Under the pieces are notes generated by a model, which searched no databases, was not told the origin of the DNA, and saw nothing but the letters and a program-made list of their open reading frames with translations. This document shows positions 54,589-63,244 of a DNA stretch of 64,000 nt, piece by piece (positions within the stretch are counted from its first letter, which is position 1; every line of letters begins with the position of its first letter). Made by a program: the position numbers and the translations under genes. Location: positions 496,001-560,000 of the forward strand of contig CAZFPB010000001.1 in assembly GCA_964520985.1 (NCBI GenBank), written 5' to 3'. This DNA is from CAYSGL01 sp964520985 (GTDB lineage: Bacteria > Pseudomonadota > Alphaproteobacteria > Micavibrionales > Micavibrionaceae).

Positions 54589-54614
54589 GGGGAAAGGATG
54601 CCTTTCCCCTTTTT
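54589..54614 (+). terminator. Terminator between rpmA and obgE
   Basis: GGGGAAAGG / CCTTTCCCC (9 bp, loop ATG) followed by TTTTT. Attenuates transcription before obgE. Confidence 0.8.
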
Positions 54615-54628
54615 CTTTGGGCGTAACA

Positions 54629-55666
54629 ATGAAATTTCTCGATGAAGCAAAAATCTATCTGAAAAGCGGCAACGGCGGCCCCGGGGCCGTCTCGTTCCGT
54701 CGTGAAAAATTTATCGAGCATGGCGGCCCGGATGGCGGCAACGGCGGCAGCGGCGGCCATGTCTTTATCGAGGTCGTCGAAGACGTCAACACGCTGATCG
54801 ATTTCCGCTATGCCCAGCACTTCAAAGCGCAAAGCGGTCAGAACGGTGCGGGCCGTAACCGCACGGGCGCGGATGGCGATGATTACACAGTGCGCGTTCC
54901 TGTCGGCACGCAATTGCTGGATGAGGACAAAGAAACCATCCTGTTCGACTTCATGACGATCGGCGAAAAAGTCCTCTTCCTCAAAGGCGGGGATGGCGGT
55001 TTCGGCAACACCCATTACAAATCCTCCACCAACCAGACGCCGCGCAAATCGACGCCGGGCTGGCCAGGTGAAGAACGCGCCGTGTGGCTGCGCCTGAAAC
55101 TGATTGCTGATGCTGGCGTGATTGGTATGCCCAATGCCGGTAAGTCGACGTTCCTTGCCGCCTGCTCTGCCGCGAAACCAAAAATTGCCGATTATCCGTT
55201 TACGACTCTGCATCCAAATCTCGGTGTGGTGCGTGTCGGCGAAAAAGAATTTGTCCTCGCGGATATTCCGGGATTGATCGAAGGCGCGAGCGAAGGTCTT
55301 GGCCTGGGCGACCGTTTCCTCGGCCATGTTGAGCGCACGGCGGTGCTGTTGCACCTGATCGACGGTACGCAGGATGATCCGGCGAAAGCATATGATATTA
55401 TTCGCGGCGAGCTGGAAGCCTATGGCAACGATCTTGAAGACAAGCCGGAAGTTGTCGCGCTGACCAAAACCGATGCCATCGGCATGGATCTGGCGAACGA
55501 TCAGGCGCGCATATTTGAAGAAGAAACCGGCGTTAAACCGTATCTGATTTCCGGGGTTAGCGGCGATGGTGTGAAAGAGGTTCTCTACGCCCTGCTCGAC
55601 ACCATTCAAAAAGCGCGCAAGGAAGAACAGGGTCATGACGATGATTCCTTTAATCCAGCAGACTAA
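54629..55666 (+). CDS. obgE: GTPase Obg/CgtA
   Basis: 345 residues. Glycine-rich Obg domain (1-158, KSGNGGPGAVSFRREKFIEH), then GTPase with GMPNAGKSTFLAAC, DIPGLIEGASEGLGLGDRF and TKTD. The essential ribosome and stress GTPase. Start 54629 is the only sensible one; longer frames would run through rpmA. Confidence 0.97.
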   Translation: MKFLDEAKIYLKSGNGGPGAVSFRREKFIEHGGPDGGNGGSGGHVFIEVVEDVNTLIDFRYAQHFKAQSGQNGAGRNRTGADGDDYTVRVPVGTQLLDEDKETILFDFMTIGEKVLFLKGGDGGFGNTHYKSSTNQTPRKSTPGWPGEERAVWLRLKLIADAGVIGMPNAGKSTFLAACSAAKPKIADYPFTTLHPNLGVVRVGEKEFVLADIPGLIEGASEGLGLGDRFLGHVERTAVLLHLIDGTQDDPAKAYDIIRGELEAYGNDLEDKPEVVALTKTDAIGMDLANDQARIFEEETGVKPYLISGVSGDGVKEVLYALLDTIQKARKEEQGHDDDSFNPAD

Positions 55667-56774
55667 GCGTATTGTCATTAAAATCGGCTCCGCCCTGGTG
55701 ACGGATGACACGCGCGGCACCGTTCGTCGCGACTGGCTTGAAGCCTTGTGCGACGATGTGGCGGCGCTTAAAAAAGACGGCAAGGAAATTTGCCTTGTGT
55801 CGTCCGGTGCCATCGCGCTTGGCCGCCAGTCGATGGGCATCGCTCAAACAAGGCGCCCGAACAGCATTCAGCTCGAAGAAAAACAGGCCGCCGCGGCGAT
55901 CGGTCAGATCGCATTGTCGGGCGCCTATTCAAAAGCTTTCAGCGAGCGCGACATCATCGCCGCGCAGATTTTGCTGACACGCAGCGACACCGAAGATCGC
56001 CGCCGTTTCATCAATGCGCGGGCGACGTTCCGCACGTTGCTTTCCAAAGGCGCCGTCCCGGTCGTAAATGAAAACGATACGGTGGCCACGTCGGAGATTC
56101 GCTATGGCGATAACGATCGCCTCGCCGCGCGCGTGGCGCAGATGATCGAGGCAGATTTACTCATTCAATTATCCACCACAGATGGCATGTATACGGCCGA
56201 TCCACGCCTTGATCCGGGCGCACAGCATATTCCGGTGATCGAAACGATCAGTGATGATGTCGTCGCTATGGCGGGAGATGCCATCGCCGGCGTTTCCACC
56301 GGCGGCATGAAATCAAAAGTCGATGCGGCGCGTCTGTGTTCGGATGCCGGCATTCCCATGATCATCGCCAAAGGCACAGGCAATCACGCGCTGCGCGAAC
56401 TGTTCGACGGATCGGCGCGGCATACGGTATTTGAAGCATCCGTGCGACATGGATCTGCGTGGAAACGCTGGATTCAGGGTAGCGTGAAACCGCAAGGCAC
56501 GCTGACGATCGATGATGGCGCTGAACGGGCGCTGCGCGATGGCAAAAGCCTATTGCCAGCAGGGATAAAAGAATGTGCAGGCGCGTTTGATCGGGGCGAT
56601 GTGGTCGCGGTTCATAACCTGAAAAATGTTGAAATCGCCCGCGGCCTCAGTGCCTATAGTCTGAAAGATGCCCTGAGAATCGCAGGCCGGAAATCGTCCG
56701 AAATCGAAGCGATTCTGGGCTATGCAGGCCGCGCCGAGATGATTCACCGCGACGATCTGGTCTTGCGGGTCTAG
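55635..56774 (+). CDS. proB: Glutamate 5-kinase
   Basis: 379 residues: amino-acid-kinase domain (about 8-265, IVIKIGSALV, SSGAIALGRQSMG, NENDTVAT) and a C-terminal PUA domain (about 290-370). First step of proline synthesis. Starts 32 bases inside the obgE 3' end, probably coupled. Confidence 0.95.
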   Translation: MTMIPLIQQTKRIVIKIGSALVTDDTRGTVRRDWLEALCDDVAALKKDGKEICLVSSGAIALGRQSMGIAQTRRPNSIQLEEKQAAAAIGQIALSGAYSKAFSERDIIAAQILLTRSDTEDRRRFINARATFRTLLSKGAVPVVNENDTVATSEIRYGDNDRLAARVAQMIEADLLIQLSTTDGMYTADPRLDPGAQHIPVIETISDDVVAMAGDAIAGVSTGGMKSKVDAARLCSDAGIPMIIAKGTGNHALRELFDGSARHTVFEASVRHGSAWKRWIQGSVKPQGTLTIDDGAERALRDGKSLLPAGIKECAGAFDRGDVVAVHNLKNVEIARGLSAYSLKDALRIAGRKSSEIEAILGYAGRAEMIHRDDLVLRV

Positions 56775-56797
56775 GAATTTCACGCCATCATGGCGGG

Positions 56798-59389
56798 ATG
56801 CGCACAGACACTCCTAAAACCATTTACCTCAAAGATTATCAGCCGCCGAAATATAAGGCGCGGCATGTTGATCTCCGATTCGAAATTTTCGAGGAGAAGA
56901 CCATCGTTCATGCGACGCTACAATTATTCCAAAACCACGAGGGAGCGGAGCCGCTATTTTTAAACGGCGAGCACCTGAAATTTATATCCTGCAAACTGAA
57001 CGGTATGGAAGTATCACCGGAGATTTCAGAAAAAGGCCTGACGCTGCCCTGCCCTGGCACCAAGGAATTCACCCTGCAAACTGTCTGCGAGATCGATCCC
57101 GCCAACAACACGGCGCTGGAAGGCCTCTATCAATCGGGCGGCAACTGGTGCACGCAGTGCGAGGCGGAAGGGTTCCGCCGCATCACCTACTACATAGACC
57201 GTCCCGATAACATGGCGACGTTTACGGTTCGCGTTGAAGCCGATAAAGACCGCGCACCTGTCCTGCTTTCCAACGGCAACAAAATAGATCAGGGCGATCT
57301 AGACGACAACCGTCATTTCACGGTGTGGGATGATCCGACACCGAAATCCTGCTACCTGTTTGCGCTTGTGGCCGGCGATCTTGTGCACATCCACGATACG
57401 TTCACGACGATGAGCGGCAATAATGTCGACCTCTACATTTACGTGCGTCCGGGTGATGAGGATCAGTGCGAACATGCGATGCTGGCGCTGAAGAACTCGA
57501 TGAAATGGGATGAAGACGTCTATGGACGCGAGTACCAGTACAATATCTTCAACATCGTCGCGGTCAGCGATTTTAACATGGGGGCGATGGAGAACACCTC
57601 GCTCAACATTTTCAATACGGCGCTTGTGCTTGCCCATCCTGAAACCGCGACCGATTCAGATTTCGGGCGTGTCGAGGGTGTTATTGCGCATGAATATTTC
57701 CACAACTGGACGGGTAACCGCGTCACCTGCCGCGACTGGTTCCAATTGACCTTGAAAGAAGGCCTCACTGTTTTTCGCGATCAGGAATTTTCGGCCGACA
57801 TGGGGTCGCGCGCGACGCAGCGCATTGATGACGTCACGCATCTGCGTCGTATGCAGTTCGCCGAAGATGCCGGGCCGCTCGCCCACCCGATCCAGCCGGA
57901 TGAATATATAGAGATCAACAATTTCTACACGATGACGGTGTATGAAAAAGGCGCAGAAATCATCCGCATGTTCCATACGCTGCTGGGCGCGGACGGATAT
58001 CGCAAAGCGACAGATTTGTATTTTGATCGTTTCGATGGGCAAGCGGTGACGTGTGATGACTGGGCGCAATGTATGGCGGATGCCAGCGGACAGGATCTCG
58101 CGCAATTCAAACTCTGGTACAAACAAGCCGGCACGCCGGAGGTCAAAGCGACGACCCGCTATGACGAGGCGGCGCAAACGTTCACATTGACTTTGACGCA
58201 AACCATTCCTGATACACCGGGACAAAGCGATAAAAAGCCGATGCATATTCCCGTGTCGTTCGGCCTGATTGGCCCGAACGGTGACGATCTGATCGAAACG
58301 CAGATTTTACATCTGAAAGACAAAACGCAAGAATTTACGTTCAAGGATATTGGCTCCCGCCCTGTCCCCTCGATCCTGCGCGATTTCTCGGCGCCAGTAA
58401 AACTGACAACGGACTTATCGGACGCGGACCTGCGATTCCTGATGGTGCATGACAGCGATGGGTTTAACCGCTGGGAAGCCGGCCAGACCTTTGCGCTCAA
58501 AACTATCAACCGCATGATTGATGATAAGGCATCGCCGGATGACTTGCTCAAAGCCCTCGAAGCGGTTCTTGATCAGGTGCTGGTGGGTGAAGCGGATAAA
58601 GCCTTGCTGGCCCGTGCCCTCTCCTTGCCCGATGTCGCGATTATCGGGCAAAGCCGAGCGGTTGTCGATCCTGATGCGATTTATGCCGCACGCCGTCTGG
58701 TGCAGTCCTTGTTCGGGTCGCGCTGCATGGGAAAACTGATCGAAGCGTATCATGCCTGCGAAAACGAAGAAGACTATGCGCCGTCGCCTTCGCAGATGGC
58801 TGACCGGGCGATGCAAGCCGTTTTGCTGCGGTATATTTATGAAGGCGATGAGGAACGCGGCACAATGCTGGCGACCTCTCTCTACAGCAATGCAACCAAC
58901 ATGACGGCGCGCGTTACGGCGCTGGCGATCCTGACCGATACAGACGGCGCCGAAAAGAACGAAGTCTTCGCTGACTTTTATGAGCATTTCCGTGCCTACC
59001 CTCTGGTGATTGATAAATGGTTCAGCTTGCAGGCGGCGGCGGTGAATGATGATACGATAATTTACCTCAAGAACTTATCCGGCCACCCGGATTTCAACTG
59101 GAAGAACCCGAACCGGGTGCGGTCGCTCTTTGGCGCATTCGCCATGAACAACCCGGTCATGTTCCATTCAGCGGATGGTACGGGCTATGATTTCCTCAAA
59201 GAGGCGATCATCAAGCTTAATACGATCAACCCTCAGATTGCGGCGCGCCTGCTCACCCCATTGCGTGAATGGAAACGCTACACACCCGATCGTCAGGCCA
59301 AAATGAAAGCCGCGCTCGAAGAAATATTGGCGCAGCCGAAATTATCGCCGGACGTATTCGAGATCGTGAGCAAGAGCCTGAATGCTTAA
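56798..59389 (+). CDS. pepN: Aminopeptidase N
   Basis: 863 residues of M1 metallopeptidase. Exopeptidase GAMEN motif (NMGAMENTSLNIF), the zinc site HEYFHNWTGNR with the third ligand Glu in LKEGLTVFRDQEF, and a helical C-terminal domain. Cytoplasmic release of N-terminal amino acids. Length is as in E. coli. Confidence 0.97.
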   Translation: MRTDTPKTIYLKDYQPPKYKARHVDLRFEIFEEKTIVHATLQLFQNHEGAEPLFLNGEHLKFISCKLNGMEVSPEISEKGLTLPCPGTKEFTLQTVCEIDPANNTALEGLYQSGGNWCTQCEAEGFRRITYYIDRPDNMATFTVRVEADKDRAPVLLSNGNKIDQGDLDDNRHFTVWDDPTPKSCYLFALVAGDLVHIHDTFTTMSGNNVDLYIYVRPGDEDQCEHAMLALKNSMKWDEDVYGREYQYNIFNIVAVSDFNMGAMENTSLNIFNTALVLAHPETATDSDFGRVEGVIAHEYFHNWTGNRVTCRDWFQLTLKEGLTVFRDQEFSADMGSRATQRIDDVTHLRRMQFAEDAGPLAHPIQPDEYIEINNFYTMTVYEKGAEIIRMFHTLLGADGYRKATDLYFDRFDGQAVTCDDWAQCMADASGQDLAQFKLWYKQAGTPEVKATTRYDEAAQTFTLTLTQTIPDTPGQSDKKPMHIPVSFGLIGPNGDDLIETQILHLKDKTQEFTFKDIGSRPVPSILRDFSAPVKLTTDLSDADLRFLMVHDSDGFNRWEAGQTFALKTINRMIDDKASPDDLLKALEAVLDQVLVGEADKALLARALSLPDVAIIGQSRAVVDPDAIYAARRLVQSLFGSRCMGKLIEAYHACENEEDYAPSPSQMADRAMQAVLLRYIYEGDEERGTMLATSLYSNATNMTARVTALAILTDTDGAEKNEVFADFYEHFRAYPLVIDKWFSLQAAAVNDDTIIYLKNLSGHPDFNWKNPNRVRSLFGAFAMNNPVMFHSADGTGYDFLKEAIIKLNTINPQIAARLLTPLREWKRYTPDRQAKMKAALEEILAQPKLSPDVFEIVSKSLNA

Positions 59390-59960
59390 TATCGCCGGCA
59401 TCGATGAAGCAGGACGCGGGCCGTTGGCCGGGCCTGTCACGGCGGCATGCGTTTTTATTCCTGTCAAAAGCAGAAAGCTGTCTTTCTGGGCAGAGGTCAC
59501 CGACAGCAAAAAGCTGAGCGCAAAAAAGCGCGAATATCTCTTCAGTCATATTCAGGAGCATAGTGTTTACGGGATTGCGGAAGCCAGTGCCCTCGAAATA
59601 GACGCGCTGAATATCCATCATGCCACCCTACTTGCGATGAAGCGTGCCTATGAGACTTGCAGCATTGTCGATATCGATCATCGCGCTTTAGTTGATGGAA
59701 AATTCTGCCCGGCGATTGCGTGTAAGGCGCAAGCGGTTGTGGGCGGCGATGCGAAGCATGTGGAAATTGGCGCCGCGTCCATTCTGGCCAAGGTTACCCG
59801 CGACAGGCTGATGCACCAGCTCGATACCCTCTTCCCGGTCTATGGTTGGGCAAAGAATGCGGGCTATGGCACGGCAGAACACCTGGCTGCGATCACCGCG
59901 CACGGTATTACCGATCATCACCGCAAAAGCTATGCGCCTTGCGCCAAGTTCGCTGCTTAA
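59382..59960 (+). CDS. rnhB: Ribonuclease HII
   Basis: 192 residues. IAGIDEAGRGPLAGPVTAAC holds the catalytic DE, and later DALNIHHATLLAMKRAY and ASILAKVTRDR are typical. Removes RNA from RNA/DNA hybrids and single ribonucleotides. Its start overlaps the pepN stop by 8 bases. Its stop overlaps the convergent gene. Confidence 0.96.
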   Translation: MLNIAGIDEAGRGPLAGPVTAACVFIPVKSRKLSFWAEVTDSKKLSAKKREYLFSHIQEHSVYGIAEASALEIDALNIHHATLLAMKRAYETCSIVDIDHRALVDGKFCPAIACKAQAVVGGDAKHVEIGAASILAKVTRDRLMHQLDTLFPVYGWAKNAGYGTAEHLAAITAHGITDHHRKSYAPCAKFAA

Positions 59961-60442
59961 AAAACGAGCGCCGGGATGCCGTCTTCGGGGACTTTGTAAT
60001 AGCCTATAAATTTATAGGCCTTTTCATTCGTCGCTTTTTTGGGATTGTGAATGGTGCAGAACTGCTCGGTTAAATTGACAGGCTTGCTGGCACCTTGTTT
60101 GTGCGACCACGTGCCATCCGCATCGCGGCGATAAAAATGAAAATCAAAAAAATAAGGGGCGGCGAATGCGGCGATCAGATGCTGGTCGCGACTTCTGATA
60201 TCCTGCCGGGTGGCCGGGACCAGCCCGTCGCGCAACAAGGCGGCTTCTACCCATTCGGGAGGATTATGCGGCGGTTGGCGCAGCCAGGCGCCTCTGTCTT
60301 TGTGGATGTCACCCGGCGTTCGCTTTTCCAGAGCAGGACTATTTAGCGCGTAAGCATAGCAATTCGTCGTCTGGTCCCATGCCGGGTCAAACCGCATGGT
60401 AGGCGTCGGATAAATAACGGCTTCTTTTAACGTATACCCCAT
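59957..60442 (-). CDS. Putative Cys-His hydrolase-like protein
   Basis: 161 residues, no named family. TTNCYAYAL near residue 27 looks like an active-site Cys in a helix start, and DFHFYRRDADGTWSHKQG near 100-118 supplies a His. This resembles the Cys-His layout of NlpC/P60-like or papain-like proteins. No signal peptide. It is divergent from ccrM. Function is not assigned; the cysteine enzyme idea is a guess from the motifs. Confidence 0.65.
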   Translation of the reverse strand: MGYTLKEAVIYPTPTMRFDPAWDQTTNCYAYALNSPALEKRTPGDIHKDRGAWLRQPPHNPPEWVEAALLRDGLVPATRQDIRSRDQHLIAAFAAPYFFDFHFYRRDADGTWSHKQGASKPVNLTEQFCTIHNPKKATNEKAYKFIGYYKVPEDGIPALVF

Positions 60443-60522
60443 GGCCCCCGCCTCAAGTATTATGGTTATAACTCATTATCATAAATCTCGCAAAAGATTT
60501 TGCCCTCGTAACACTTTGAAGC

Positions 60523-60636
60523 GATTCCGTTTTATGAAGAAATTGCCATAGAGTCCTGACTCTATTGAAAGATTCCTGTTTGTTCTCCTTGACTGATTCG
60601 GTTTGATTCGGCATGATTCCCCCAGATTTATCCACA
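60523..60636 (+). promoter_or_regulatory. ccrM control region: GANTC cluster and DnaA box
   Basis: Seven GANTC sites lie at 60523, 60551, 60558, 60571, 60595, 60605 and 60615 (first bases). The sites at 60551 and 60558 lie in an 8-bp inverted repeat ATAGAGTC-CT-GACTCTAT. The last three recur every 10 bp as TGATTC, one helical turn. A perfect DnaA box TTATCCACA follows at 60628-60636. The random expectation for GANTC is one per 256 bases. This suggests that methylation state and DnaA control ccrM. Confidence 0.75.
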
Positions 60637-60646
60637 GGGGGATCCA

Positions 60647-61786
60647 TTGTCTGCGCCCAAAACCAAGAAATCAGCCGCTTTCAAGACCGATACGATCATC
60701 AAGGGTGATTGCGTTGAGTCACTGAAAAGGCTGCCCAAAGGGTCGGTCGACCTGATTTTTGCCGATCCGCCCTATAATCTTCAATTACAAGGCGACCTGC
60801 ACCGCCCCGATTCGTCCAAAGTGGATGCTGTCGACGATCACTGGGATCAGTTTGATTCCATGGAGGCGTATGACAAATTTACGCGCGAATGGCTTTCGGC
60901 CGCGCGCGACGCGCTCAAGGACGATGGTGCGATCTGGGTCATTGGCAGCTACCACAATGTCTTTCGTCTCGGTGCCATCCTGCAGGATCTTGGTTACTGG
61001 ATTCTCAACGACATCATCTGGCGCAAGTCGAACCCGATGCCTAACTTCCGTGGCAAGCGTTTCACCAACGCGCATGAAACACTGATCTGGGCAGCCAAAT
61101 CGGAAAAGAGCAAATACACGTTCAATTATGATGCGATGAAAGCGTTGAACGAAGATTTACAGATGCGCTCGGACTGGTTCATTCCGCTCTGCACAGGCGG
61201 TGAGCGCCTCAAAGATAAAAACGGCGACAAGCTGCACCCGACACAAAAGCCGGAAGCCTTGTTGCAACGAGTCATACTCTCCTCGAGTAAGCCGGGTGAT
61301 GTGGTGCTGGATCCGTTCTTTGGAACCGGCACCACCGGAGCGGTTGCGAAAAAGCTGGGCCGTCGCTGGATCGGCCTGGAGCGTGAAGATGCTTACATCA
61401 AGGGTGCGCAAAAACGTATCGATGCTGTCGAAGCTGTCGCCGAAGAAGATATGGTGATGGAAAGCAAGCGCGAGCAGATGCGCATTCCGTTCGGCTGGCT
61501 GCTGGAGCATGGTTATATTCAGCCGGGCGAAGTCTTGACCGATGCCAAAGGCACGCTGCGCGCCAAGGTCAATGTTGATGGCAATCTCACGTTGCAGAAT
61601 AATAAAACCACCGGCAATCACCGCGGCTCGATCCATAAGGTTGGTGCAGCTGTTCAAAACGCGCCCAGCTGCAATGGCTGGACCTACTGGCATTATCAGG
61701 ATGGCGGCAAGACAAAGCCGATCGACAATCTGCGCCAGCAACTCCGCGACCAAATTGAATCCAAACAAATCAACACGTTACAATAA
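60647..61786 (+). CDS. ccrM: Cell-cycle DNA adenine methyltransferase CcrM (GANTC)
   Basis: 379 residues of beta-class N6-adenine methyltransferase. DPPY at 40-43 precedes the SAM motif DPFFGTGTTGAVAKKLGR, and the C-terminal RAMA-like DNA-binding domain (about 275-379; WTYWHYQDGG) is intact. Marks GANTC after replication, giving cell-cycle timing. The TTG start at 60647 has AGGGGG 6 bases upstream, overlapping the DnaA box. No other start fits. Confidence 0.95.
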   Translation: MSAPKTKKSAAFKTDTIIKGDCVESLKRLPKGSVDLIFADPPYNLQLQGDLHRPDSSKVDAVDDHWDQFDSMEAYDKFTREWLSAARDALKDDGAIWVIGSYHNVFRLGAILQDLGYWILNDIIWRKSNPMPNFRGKRFTNAHETLIWAAKSEKSKYTFNYDAMKALNEDLQMRSDWFIPLCTGGERLKDKNGDKLHPTQKPEALLQRVILSSSKPGDVVLDPFFGTGTTGAVAKKLGRRWIGLEREDAYIKGAQKRIDAVEAVAEEDMVMESKREQMRIPFGWLLEHGYIQPGEVLTDAKGTLRAKVNVDGNLTLQNNKTTGNHRGSIHKVGAAVQNAPSCNGWTYWHYQDGGKTKPIDNLRQQLRDQIESKQINTLQ

Positions 61787-61828
61787 AGGCTTGAAGACAT
61801 GTCCCATATCGGTTTTAAAGGAAATGCC

Positions 61829-62311
61829 ATGAACACGCTTTTCAAAACCATTACGAACCCGACCTCGCGCATGAGCGCGACGAATGGCAACGACTTCATG
61901 ATGGATGAAGTGAAGACCGAAATCTTCGTGCGCGATTTTCAGGTGAACGCCATGATCGGCGTGTATGACGAGGAAAAAGACGCCAAGCAGCCATTAATCA
62001 TTGCCGCGTGGCTCGAAGTAAACCGCCCTGGCGAATGGCAGGATGATAATTTCGATGATGTGGTTTCGTATGAGACGGTCATTGAAGAAGCCGAAGCGAT
62101 TGCCGCGAGCGGTCACATCAATCTAGTTGAAACCTTTGCTGAGAAGCTGATCGCAGCGCTCATGCTGAATGAAGGTGTTCTTGCTGTTACGGTGAATATC
62201 GACAAGCCCAATGCGTTCGGTGGAAACACGATTGCCGGAGTGCGTATCTCACGCCGCCGCGAACAGCGCTTCAGTGTCTATGATAACGACGACGAAGCCG
62301 ATCTTTACTGA
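61829..62311 (+). CDS. folB: Dihydroneopterin aldolase-like protein
   Basis: 160 residues from ATG 61829 with AAAGGAA upstream; an ATG at 61799 is possible. The FolB fold reads FVRDFQVNAMIGVYDEEKDA, then ETFAEKLIAALM and the closing FGGNTIAGVRI. FolB makes 6-hydroxymethyl-dihydropterin for folate. The N-terminal 25 residues are extra. The stop overlaps the convergent gene by 7 bases. Confidence 0.85.
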   Translation: MNTLFKTITNPTSRMSATNGNDFMMDEVKTEIFVRDFQVNAMIGVYDEEKDAKQPLIIAAWLEVNRPGEWQDDNFDDVVSYETVIEEAEAIAASGHINLVETFAEKLIAALMLNEGVLAVTVNIDKPNAFGGNTIAGVRISRRREQRFSVYDNDDEADLY

Positions 62312-63201
62312 TAATTGATGCTCGCCAGCAGCATCTCTTCTTTCAGATCTTCAAAAATATCAATGCCGTCCAGTGTGCCGTAGAGAATAGCTACTTTCCG
62401 TCCGCCCTGCTCATCCATCGTGCCCTGATGGCGCACGAACGTGACACGCATGCGCGCGAAAGCAACGCGCTGAAATCCCTTGTTGCGTAGTTCATGCGGC
62501 AACGGCGTGGGATTGTATTTTTTACGCAGCAGGAAAGCTTGTGCGACATGCTCATCCACTTTGATAAAATTGAACGTAAACGGCTTGTTTAAAATCAGCA
62601 CGACGCGCGAAGGGTATCCCGCAAGGTCGTCCTGCTGGCCGCAGCCTCTGTACGAGTTTTCGCCGCCCGTTACCTGAACACGGCGCGAGTTCACAAAAGA
62701 GGTGGACGCCGTCAGCATGAAGCCGCCGCGATCCATGTCATAGCGACCAAGATCGATCGGCACCAGAACCTTAAATTTATTTGAAAAGGTTGCCGCCTGC
62801 TGCTTCATCATATCCTGCGTGGCTTTGCGCACGCTGGCCCATTCGAAATCGTCTTTGAAAAAGTTTTTATAGACTTCGCATTCATTGATAATCAGATAAT
62901 TATCCAGCGCCTTTTTATCGGTTGGCTTGAAAACACCCAGACGCCAATACAACTTGGATAGATTTTCCATGCTTGCGTTCACGTAGTCGGAACTGGCGAA
63001 GTTGTCCTTCATCACCGTGATTTCGCTGTCGCCCACATTGGTCGGATCGACAAGCGGCGCTGCAGGCTTTTCTTTAATTGTTAATTCCACGCCGCTTTGA
63101 GGCTGGGGCACGGGTTCTTCTTGCACCTGGGCCGATGCCTCTCCAAGCGGCAGAGCGAAGAAAAAGGCGAGGACAAGGACGAGGGAAAGGATACGATTCA
63201 T
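62305..63201 (-). CDS. DUF4852-like secreted protein
   Basis: 298 residues from ATG 63201. Signal peptide (about 1-25, MNRILSLVLVLAFFFALPLG), then a Pro/Glu-rich spacer and a domain recalling DUF4852 (an ECEVYKNFFKDDFEW stretch, later RVTFVRHQGTMDEQGG). Function unknown. The start sits at the expected transcription start of a consensus promoter, so the mRNA may be leaderless. Confidence 0.75.
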   Translation of the reverse strand: MNRILSLVLVLAFFFALPLGEASAQVQEEPVPQPQSGVELTIKEKPAAPLVDPTNVGDSEITVMKDNFASSDYVNASMENLSKLYWRLGVFKPTDKKALDNYLIINECEVYKNFFKDDFEWASVRKATQDMMKQQAATFSNKFKVLVPIDLGRYDMDRGGFMLTASTSFVNSRRVQVTGGENSYRGCGQQDDLAGYPSRVVLILNKPFTFNFIKVDEHVAQAFLLRKKYNPTPLPHELRNKGFQRVAFARMRVTFVRHQGTMDEQGGRKVAILYGTLDGIDIFEDLKEEMLLASINYQ

Positions 63202-63208
63202 AAAAAGG

Positions 63209-63237
63209 ATTATACCGCTTTGTGCCATGCCGCTCAA
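63209..63237 (-). promoter_or_regulatory. Promoter of the DUF4852-like gene
   Basis: On the minus strand TTGAGC (63232-63237), a 17-base spacer and a perfect TATAAT (63209-63214) lie in the gap after mutY. The start codon begins 8 bases after the -10 box, leaving almost no leader. Confidence 0.7.
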
Positions 63238-63244
63238 ACTCCCT

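Noticed and set aside
54515..55840. A 441-codon open frame on the minus strand across obgE
   Set aside because: It is antisense to the clearly identified obgE, proB start and rpmA end, has no recognisable protein, and reflects codon bias of the real genes.
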